DNA from: Chloroflexota bacterium
GTDB lineage: Bacteria > Chloroflexota > Dehalococcoidia > Bin125
Length of the DNA: 9,864 nt
Direction of reading: 5' to 3'
Assembly: GCA_026707335.1 (NCBI GenBank)
Contig: JAPOXB010000074.1
Location: 13,328-23,191, forward strand
Below are positions 5,064-9,864 of the stretch, piece by piece (the stretch's first letter is position 1; each line of letters starts with the position of its first letter). Below the pieces are notes generated by a model that saw only the letters and a program-made list of their open reading frames with translations, was not told the origin of the DNA and ran no database searches. Position numbers and translations under genes: made by a program.

Positions 5064-5091
5064 CAGGGGGAGGGCCGAAGCCCTCCCCCTG
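5064..5091 (-). terminator. Intrinsic terminator of the LysM gene
   Basis: On the minus strand CAGGGGGAGGGC-TTCG-GCCCTCCCCCTG forms a perfect 12-bp stem closed by a C(TTCG)G tetraloop and followed by TTTCAT. It lies about 50 nt after the LysM stop codon and 61 nt after the end of the convergent CysO-like gene, so it may insulate both. The T-tract is present only on the minus-strand side, which gives the direction. Confidence 0.85.
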
Positions 5092-5142
5092 CGCTGCGGC
5101 TCTCCGGCAGGGAGCGCCCGCTGTTGGTCCAAGGACGCGGCG

Positions 5143-6018
5143 CTATTCGTCGCCGCCGCTGTTCTCCACGGCGGGGATGACCAGCCGGTCGCCCACCATG
5201 ATGAACTCGTCCTCGCTCAGCCCGTTGGCGCTCATGATCGCCTCGATCGACGAGCCGTAGTAGATCGCCAGGTCGTAGAGCGTGTCGCCGGCCACGACCT
5301 CGTGCACGACCGAGTTCTCCGCCGTCGGCAGGGTGCTGGGCGCCTCCAGCGGGCGGGCCGGGGCCGGGTCCGGCGTGGTGGGCGTCTCCAGCACGATGGG
5401 CGCGACCTGGGCGGGCGGCGCCGGTGTCGCCGCCGGCGGAGCGGCGACGGCCGTGGGCTGCGTCGCCGCCACCGGGGCCGGAGTCGTCTGCGTGGCGGCC
5501 GTCGGCGTGGTCGGCGTCGCCGCCGCGACCGTGCCGTCGGTCGATGTCGTCGTGGCGGCGAAGTCGATCGCCGGCGCGGTGGTCTCCGTCGTCGCGCTGG
5601 TGGCGGCGCCCTCGCCGCCGCCGCCGAGGGCGCCGGCCGCGAAGATGATCAACGCCAGCAGCCCGACGGCGCCGGCCACGGCCGTGAGGTGCACGCGGTC
5701 GGGCAGCACCCAGCGGCCCTGGCGGTCGGGTCCCGGGAAGCCCAGCGAGAGCAGCAGCGAGTCGCCGGGACGTCCCGCGCCGCGCCCGCCGCGACGCGCC
5801 GCGAAGGGACTCGCGGGGCCGCCCCCGGCCACGACGGCGCCGGCCGGCTGCTGGACGATCGCGCCGTCCAGCCACCACGCCGCCGCGCCGGCCGCGATCG
5901 TGGACAGCGAGAAGACGAGCAGCCAAGTGCCCGGTCCCGGCCAGCCCACGCCAAAGATCAGAAGGAAGAGAAACGCGCCCGCGGCGTAGGCCGCCGCCGT
6001 CTTCGGTTCGATTCGCAC
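5143..6018 (-). CDS. LysM-domain membrane protein with Ala/Thr/Pro-rich linker
   Basis: This 291-residue protein has three hydrophobic segments (about residues 8-25, 31-50 and 109-131) separated by a charged loop. A low-complexity linker of about 100 residues, rich in Ala, Thr and Pro (about 132-235), follows. A single LysM domain lies at about 238-283, with the typical HEVVAGDTLYDLAIYYG, IMSANGL and VGDRLVIP elements. LysM domains bind peptidoglycan or other N-acetylglucosamine polymers, and the linker would carry the domain away from the membrane into the envelope. The start is GTG at 6018, preceded by GGGGGACC about 5 nt upstream. No catalytic domain is attached, so a structural or anchoring role is likely. 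The gene is divergent from the GYD gene and is followed by a strong terminator. Confidence 0.82.
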   Translation of the reverse strand: MRIEPKTAAAYAAGAFLFLLIFGVGWPGPGTWLLVFSLSTIAAGAAAWWLDGAIVQQPAGAVVAGGGPASPFAARRGGRGAGRPGDSLLLSLGFPGPDRQGRWVLPDRVHLTAVAGAVGLLALIIFAAGALGGGGEGAATSATTETTAPAIDFAATTTSTDGTVAAATPTTPTAATQTTPAPVAATQPTAVAAPPAATPAPPAQVAPIVLETPTTPDPAPARPLEAPSTLPTAENSVVHEVVAGDTLYDLAIYYGSSIEAIMSANGLSEDEFIMVGDRLVIPAVENSGGDE

Positions 6019-6060
6019 GATGGTCCCCCACGAGTTCAGGGGCCCACCACCAATGTTCGC

Positions 6061-6088
6061 ACTGTAGTCATTTCCGCACTGCGCGCAA
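6061..6088 (-). promoter_or_regulatory. Candidate promoter for the LysM gene
   Basis: On the minus strand TTGCGC (6088-6083) and TACAGT (6066-6061) are separated by 16 nt, with the -10 box 43 nt before the GTG start at 6018. Matches to the sigma-70 consensus are three of six and four of six, so support is moderate. Confidence 0.42.
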
Positions 6089-6129
6089 GCGTGTGATCGG
6101 GCCGCCGGGCGGCGGGCCGGCCGCGCGCC

Positions 6130-6135
6130 TACAAT
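6130..6135 (+). promoter_or_regulatory. Candidate -10 element for the GYD gene
   Basis: TACAAT (five of six matches to TATAAT), followed by GGCGTCG, lies 60 nt before the ATG at 6195. No -35 box is recognisable. It is divergent from the LysM promoter candidate about 64 nt away. Confidence 0.4.
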
Positions 6136-6194
6136 GGCGTCGCAGTCCGCGCCGCCGCCGCGCCCCGGCCTCGGCGCCGGACGAGGAGCCCTCG

Positions 6195-6563
6195 ATGCCC
6201 ATCTTCATCGCCCTCGGCAAGGTGACCGACGCGGGGATGCAGAACCTCGACCACCTCACCGCCCGCCACGAGGAGGCGATCAAGCGCGCCCACCGCCTGG
6301 GCGGCCGCGTGGTCTCGTCGTACGCCACCATGGGCGCGTACGACTTCGTCGTCGTGCTCGACTGCCCCTCAATGGAGATCGCGATGACGATCCTGAGCCG
6401 CGAGGCCGCCGGCGGAAACATCCGCTACGAGACCCTGACCGGGCTGCCGACGCGCGACTTCGCCCGCATGTTCCTCGACGCGGAGGCGCTGGCCGAGGAA
6501 GAGACCGTCCTCCGCCGCGACCGGCCGCCGCGCCCGGCGACTTCGGAGGCCGCGGAGGAGTAG
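6195..6563 (+). CDS. GYD-domain protein
   Basis: This 122-residue protein consists of a GYD domain (about residues 2-97) plus an acidic and Arg/Pro-rich tail. Family hallmarks are the FIALGKVTDAGMQNL start, the basic helix AIKRAHRLGGRV, the segment YATMGAYDFVVVLDCPSMEIAM, which contains the G-Y/A-D motif (here GAYD), and GGNIRYETLTGLP. The domain forms a ferredoxin-like dimer in related proteins; no reaction is established. The ATG at 6195 follows GAGGAG (6183-6188) with 6-nt spacing, so the start is well supported. It is the first plus-strand gene after the divergent LysM gene, and 92 nt with a possible promoter separate it from the membrane enzyme gene that follows. Confidence 0.88.
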   Translation: MPIFIALGKVTDAGMQNLDHLTARHEEAIKRAHRLGGRVVSSYATMGAYDFVVVLDCPSMEIAMTILSREAAGGNIRYETLTGLPTRDFARMFLDAEALAEEETVLRRDRPPRPATSEAAEE

Positions 6564-6605
6564 ACGCGGCAGGTCACTCCCCGGCCTGACGCCTCCCCCC
6601 GGACG

Positions 6606-6635
6606 TTGTGATCCGGTTCGCGGGTTCGCTATCCT
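6606..6635 (+). promoter_or_regulatory. Candidate sigma-70-like promoter for the PAP2-SPT-reductase cluster
   Basis: TTGTGA (6606-6611) and TATCCT (6630-6635) are separated by 18 nt, each matching consensus at four of six positions. Transcription would start near 6642, just before the ATG at 6656, leaving a very short leader without a ribosome-binding site. If this is right, the alternative GTG start at 6608 cannot be used. Confidence 0.42.
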
Positions 6636-6655
6636 CCGCCCACTGGCGCATCGTC

Positions 6656-7516
6656 ATGTTGAGAGCCGTTGTTTTACGGCGCGTGCGGCGCGTGCGGCGC
6701 GTGCGGCGCTTCCGGTGGGGCCGGGAGGTGCTGCTGGTGGGCCTCGCCTACGTGCTCTACTGGGTGGCCCGGTCGCTGTCGGCCGGCCGCACGCAGGACG
6801 CGTTCGAGAACGCCGAGATCCTCGTCCGGGCGGAGCGCGCGCTGGGCATCTTCGTCGAACTCCACGTCCAGGTGGCGATCCTCGGCTGGCACGGCATCGT
6901 CGATTTCCTGGGCCTGTGGTACTTCTGGGGGCACTTCCCCCTGATGATCGCCTTCGCCCTCTGGGCCTTCATGCGGCATCGCCCCGACTACCTGTGGGCG
7001 CGCAACGCGATCTTCGCCGCCGGCGCGATCTCCCTCGCGATCTACGTCGCCTTCCCGGTGGCGCCGCCGCGGCTGGTCCCCGGCGCCGGCTTCGTCGACA
7101 CGCTGCAGGGCGTCTTCGCCCTCCAGTACGACGAGAGCACCCTGGTGAACCAGTTCGCCGCCGTGCCCAGCATGCACCAGGGCTACGCGCTGATCGTCGG
7201 CGTCGGCCTCTACCGGGTGGTCGGCGGGCGGCGCGGCCGGGCGATCATGGCGGCGCTGCCGGCGCTGATGTTCGTCAGCATCGTCGCGACGGGGAACCAC
7301 TGGTTCCTCGACGCGGTCGTCGGCGCCGCCGTGGCCGTCGTGGGGATGTGCGTGGCGTCCCACGTCGAGCAGCGCGGGCTGCCGCTGCCGCGCGCCGCGC
7401 GCGCTTTCCTCTCCGTCAAGCCGCCATCGCCCGCGCGGACCCCCGAGGGCGCGGCGTCGTTCCCCCGGCTCCGGGGAGTCGTTAGGCTGACGGGGACGCG
7501 GCCGGACGCAGCCTGA
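6656..7516 (+). CDS. PAP2 / Aur1-like integral membrane phosphotransferase
   Basis: This 286-residue multi-pass membrane protein is of the PAP2_3 (inositolphosphotransferase Aur1/Ipt1) type. Catalytic motifs visible are AFPVAPPRL (about 131-139), VPSMHQGYA with H174, and TGNHWFLD with H215 and D219, the usual His-His-Asp set of the phosphatidic acid phosphatase superfamily. The N-terminus is very basic (RRVRRVRRVRR), encoded by a 9-bp tandem repeat at 6677-6709. In Aur1-like enzymes a phosphorylated head group is moved onto ceramide; other PAP2 enzymes dephosphorylate lipid phosphates. The start is uncertain: the ATG at 6656 fits the upstream promoter-like boxes, while a GTG at 6608 would add 16 residues. 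The gene is followed 55 nt later by a serine-palmitoyltransferase-like gene, which favours a sphingolipid head-group role; this is inference. Confidence 0.8.
   Translation: MLRAVVLRRVRRVRRVRRFRWGREVLLVGLAYVLYWVARSLSAGRTQDAFENAEILVRAERALGIFVELHVQVAILGWHGIVDFLGLWYFWGHFPLMIAFALWAFMRHRPDYLWARNAIFAAGAISLAIYVAFPVAPPRLVPGAGFVDTLQGVFALQYDESTLVNQFAAVPSMHQGYALIVGVGLYRVVGGRRGRAIMAALPALMFVSIVATGNHWFLDAVVGAAVAVVGMCVASHVEQRGLPLPRAARAFLSVKPPSPARTPEGAASFPRLRGVVRLTGTRPDAA
6677..6709 (+). repeat. 9-bp tandem repeat encoding an Arg-Arg-Val run
   Basis: The unit CGGCGCGTG occurs three times in succession (6677-6703), followed by a partial copy (6704-6709). It encodes the basic RRVRRVRRVRR stretch at the cytoplasmic N-terminus of the PAP2-like protein. 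Such in-frame repeats can change copy number by slippage. Confidence 0.8.
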
Positions 7517-7571
7517 ATGGCGCCTGCGATTCGCGTGCCCGGGACGACCGCGTGGCGACGTGGGGGTCGGC

Positions 7572-8834
7572 ATGACCCAGGTCTCGGATCCCGGCGCGGG
7601 TGATCTGTCCCTCGAGGAGATCGCGGGCCGGCACGCCGATGCGAAGACCAGCGACATCTTCGCCCGCGTGTCCAACTTCCAGCTGGCCAAGCAGGCCCAG
7701 GCGGTGGGCCTCTACCCGTTCTTCCAGCCCATCGACGTCAACGAGGGCAACGAGGCCGTCGTCAATGGGCGGCGCGTGCTCATGCTGGGCTCGAACAACT
7801 ACCTGGGGCTCACCCGGCACCCCAAGGTCATGGCCGCCGCCCGCGAGGCCCTGGAGCACTACGGCCCCTCGATGACCGGCTCGCGCCTGCTCAACGGCAC
7901 CAGCCCCCTGCACGAGGAGTTGGAGGAACTCATCCCGGTCTTCCTGGGGCACGAGCGCGCGCTGGTCTTCTCGACGGGGTACCTGGCCAACCTGGGCGCG
8001 ATCTCCGCGCTGGTCGACCGCGGCTGCACGGCTGTCGTCGATAAGTCCGACCACGCCTCGATCTACGACGGCACGGCCATGGCGCTCGGCGACACCGTCC
8101 GCTTCCGCCACAACGACCCCGCGCACCTCGACGAAGTGCTGGAGCGGCTGCCCGACGACACGGGCCGCCTCGTCATCATCGACGGCGTCTACTCCATGGG
8201 CGGCGACATCGCGCCGCTGCCGGAGATCGTCGAGGTTTGCCGCCGGCACGAGACGCGCCTGCTCGTCGACGACGCGCACGCCATCGGCGCCATCGGCGAG
8301 GGCGGGCGCGGCACCGCCAGCCACTTCGGCCTGGAGGACGGCGGCGACCTGGTCATCGGTACGTTCAGCAAGACGCTGTCCTCGGTGGGCGGCTTCGTCG
8401 CCGGGCCGGCCACGGTGCTGGAGTACGTCAAGCACTTCGGGCGACCGATGATCTTCACCGCCTCGCTGCCGCCGCCCTCCGCCGCCGCGGCGCTGGCGGC
8501 GCTGCGCTGCATGATGGAGGAGCCCTGGCGGGTGGAGCGCGTCAAGGAGCTGGGGTTGCGCCTGCGCACCGGCCTGCGCGGCATGGGCTTCGATATCGGC
8601 CAGAGCGAGACGCCCATCGTGCCGGTGCGGATCGGCAGCGAGATCAAGACGGCGATCTTCTGGAAGGCGCTGCTCACGCGCGGCGTCTACACGAACGCCG
8701 TGATCACGCCCGCCGTGCCGCGCGGGCAGGCCACGCTGCGGACGTCGGTCGTGGCGACGCACAGCGACGAGCAGATCGACCACGCCCTGGAGCTCTTCGG
8801 GGAGCTGGGCCGCGAGCACAACGTCATCGACTGA
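7572..8834 (+). CDS. Serine palmitoyltransferase-like alpha-oxoamine synthase (PLP enzyme)
   Basis: This 420-residue fold-type I PLP enzyme belongs to the alpha-oxoamine synthase family, which joins an amino acid to an acyl-CoA or acyl-ACP with loss of CO2. Motifs in order are MLGSNNYLGLTRHP, GSRLLNGTSPLHEELE, FSTGYLANLG, SDHASIYDG (H161 should stack on PLP), IIDGVYSMGGDIAPLPEI, VDDAHAIG (D233, H236), GTFSKTLSSVGGF with the PLP lysine K267, and IFTASLPPPSAAAALAAL. The GSRxLNGT and GLYPFFQPI wording resembles bacterial serine palmitoyltransferases more than BioF (usually SGT) or 2-amino-3-ketobutyrate ligase (usually CGT). The ATG at 7572 has GGGGG at 7562-7566 with 5-nt spacing; a GTG four codons earlier lacks a site. 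It lies between a PAP2-like and a reductase gene on the same strand. The substrate is inferred; BioF activity is the main alternative. Confidence 0.84.
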   Translation: MTQVSDPGAGDLSLEEIAGRHADAKTSDIFARVSNFQLAKQAQAVGLYPFFQPIDVNEGNEAVVNGRRVLMLGSNNYLGLTRHPKVMAAAREALEHYGPSMTGSRLLNGTSPLHEELEELIPVFLGHERALVFSTGYLANLGAISALVDRGCTAVVDKSDHASIYDGTAMALGDTVRFRHNDPAHLDEVLERLPDDTGRLVIIDGVYSMGGDIAPLPEIVEVCRRHETRLLVDDAHAIGAIGEGGRGTASHFGLEDGGDLVIGTFSKTLSSVGGFVAGPATVLEYVKHFGRPMIFTASLPPPSAAAALAALRCMMEEPWRVERVKELGLRLRTGLRGMGFDIGQSETPIVPVRIGSEIKTAIFWKALLTRGVYTNAVITPAVPRGQATLRTSVVATHSDEQIDHALELFGELGREHNVID

Positions 8835-8873
8835 CGCCGCGCGCGCCCGGACCGCGGCGCTGGGGAGGCCTGG

Positions 8874-9857
8874 GTGCGCGTTCTCCTGACCGGCGCGAGC
8901 GGCTTCGTGGGGCATCACACGGCGCGGGCGCTGGCGGCGGCCGGACACGATTTGCGGCTGCTCGCGCGGGCCGGCAGCGACCTCGGCCCGCTCGCCGACC
9001 TCGACTTCGAGCGCGTCGACGTGCCGCTCGGCGGGCCCGATCCCGCCCCCTTCGCGGAGGCGATGGCGGGACAGGACGCCGTGGTCCACGTCGCCGGGGT
9101 GACCGTCGCGACCGATCGGGACGCCTTCCGGCGCATCAACGCCGAGGCCACCGACGCGCTCGCGCGGGCCGCCGTTGCCGCCGGCGTGGGCCGCTTCTGC
9201 TACATCTCCTCGCTGGCCGCGCAGGGCCCCAGCCGCGACGGCCGCCCCGCCCCTCCCGACGCGCCCAGCCACCCGGTCAGCGACTACGGCCGCTCCAAGT
9301 CCGGGGGCGACGTCGCCGTGCTGGCCCGCTCCGGCGAGATGCACGTGCAGGTCATCCGGCCGCCCCTGGTCTACGGCCCGCGCGACCTGGGATTGCTGCC
9401 GTTCTTCCGCATGGCGCGATGGCGCTTCATCACGCGCCTCGGCGACGGGCGCAACCGCCTCTCGGTGATCTATGGGCCCGACCTGGCGGACGCGATCGCC
9501 GCCCTCCTGGCGCATCCGGCGGACGGCCCGGCCGTGTTCCACATCAGCGACGGCGACGGCCCGTACGACTGGCGCACGATGATCGATGCGCTGACGGCGG
9601 CGTTCGGCCATCGCCTGCTGATCATCCCCGTCCCGGGCAGCGGCTTCGCCGCGCTGGCGCGCGCCGGCGTCGCGCTGGCCCGCCTGCGCGGGGGCCGCCC
9701 CCTGATCGACGAGGCGCGGGTCGCCGAGATGCGGCAGACGGGCTGGCTGGCCGACGGCGACCGGCTGGCCGCGGCCACCGGCTGGGCGCCCGGCACGTCG
9801 CTGGAGGATGGGCTGGCCGCCACCCTGCGCTGGTACCGCGACAACGGCTGGGTGTGA
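8874..9857 (+). CDS. NAD(P)-dependent epimerase/dehydratase family protein (extended SDR)
   Basis: This 327-residue extended short-chain dehydrogenase has the N-terminal Rossmann motif TGASGFVG (6-13), with R29/R32 after the second strand suggesting NADP preference. It also has VVHVAG (70-75), catalytic ISS (S112/S113), Y138 and K142 in DYGRSKSGGD, and VIRPPLVYGPRD (160-171). The GTG start at 8874 is preceded by GGGGAGG (8862-8868) with 5-nt spacing and lies 39 nt after the PLP enzyme, so co-transcription is very likely. In Caulobacter and Bacteroidetes a protein of this superfamily (CerR) reduces the keto group made by serine palmitoyltransferase, which is the role suggested by context here. 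Sugar epimerase or hydroxysteroid-type activity remains possible. Its TGA stop overlaps an ATG (9857-9859), so a translationally coupled next gene may begin at the window edge. Confidence 0.85.
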   Translation: MRVLLTGASGFVGHHTARALAAAGHDLRLLARAGSDLGPLADLDFERVDVPLGGPDPAPFAEAMAGQDAVVHVAGVTVATDRDAFRRINAEATDALARAAVAAGVGRFCYISSLAAQGPSRDGRPAPPDAPSHPVSDYGRSKSGGDVAVLARSGEMHVQVIRPPLVYGPRDLGLLPFFRMARWRFITRLGDGRNRLSVIYGPDLADAIAALLAHPADGPAVFHISDGDGPYDWRTMIDALTAAFGHRLLIIPVPGSGFAALARAGVALARLRGGRPLIDEARVAEMRQTGWLADGDRLAAATGWAPGTSLEDGLAATLRWYRDNGWV

Positions 9858-9864
9858 TGAGCGC

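Noticed and set aside
5076..5079. Terminator at 5064-5091 as mainly serving the CysO-like gene on the plus strand
   Set aside because: On the plus strand the stem is followed by CGCTGCGG without T residues; the T-tract is on the minus side, so it belongs to the LysM gene, although it may also block plus-strand transcripts.
6133..6197. ATG at 6134 as the start of a longer or alternative GYD-region gene
   Set aside because: It lies in another frame and inside a TACAAT -10-like box; the ATG at 6195 has a GAGGAG site at ideal spacing.
7482..9611. Long minus-strand open frame antisense to the PLP enzyme and the reductase
   Set aside because: Composition is repetitive His/Arg/Ala/Val with no recognisable domain, and the plus-strand genes carry full catalytic motifs.
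1..9864. CRISPR arrays, insertion sequences, phage genes or toxin-antitoxin pairs
   Set aside because: No regularly spaced repeats, transposase or integrase motifs or flanking target duplications were found.

Overview
The window is very GC-rich (roughly 70% or more by eye), with GTG starts, G/C-ending codons and short intergenic gaps. The gene content includes a DUF3090/TIGR03847 protein, a CysO-type sulfur carrier, small zinc-ribbon proteins, a GYD protein and a LysM membrane protein. This fits a high-GC bacterium of the Chloroflexota (Dehalococcoidia-like) or a deep actinobacterial relative. That assignment is inference from gene content. No RNA gene, CRISPR array or insertion sequence is visible, so this looks like ordinary chromosome.

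Layout: the window opens with the 3' end of a formate--tetrahydrofolate ligase gene (1-228, +). Convergent to it on the minus strand are a two-domain rhodanese (249-1094) and a DUF3090 protein (1128-1670). A hairpin-rich intergenic stretch leads to a DUF4870 membrane protein (2068-2487, +), two small CxxC proteins (2696-2968 and 3236-3511, +), a DAHP-synthase-like protein (3563-4600, +) and a CysO-like ubiquitin-fold protein (4718-5002, +). A strong terminator at 5064-5091 separates these from a minus-strand LysM membrane protein (5143-6018). Divergent from that gene are a GYD-domain protein (6195-6563, +) and a tight plus-strand cluster: PAP2/Aur1-like membrane enzyme (6656-7516), serine-palmitoyltransferase-like PLP enzyme (7572-8834) and NAD(P)-dependent epimerase/reductase (8874-9857).

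Main result: the rhodanese reading frame is interrupted by a single in-frame TGA (375-377, minus strand) exactly where the catalytic cysteine of the second rhodanese domain should be. The frame continues for 41 more residues of textbook rhodanese sequence. A perfect 8-bp hairpin with a GGC loop begins 9 nt after the TGA. The best reading is a selenocysteine-containing sulfurtransferase with an in-gene SECIS element. Ordinary gene calling would report a 239-residue protein without its active site.

Other notable points: the DAHP-synthase homologue has lost the metal-binding Cys and His and several substrate-binding residues of its family, so it is probably repurposed or a pseudoenzyme. The last three genes together resemble a minimal bacterial sphingolipid (ceramide/phosphoceramide) pathway. 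The CysO-like carrier ends in GG-ARP rather than a free GG, which implies proteolytic activation if it works as a sulfur carrier.
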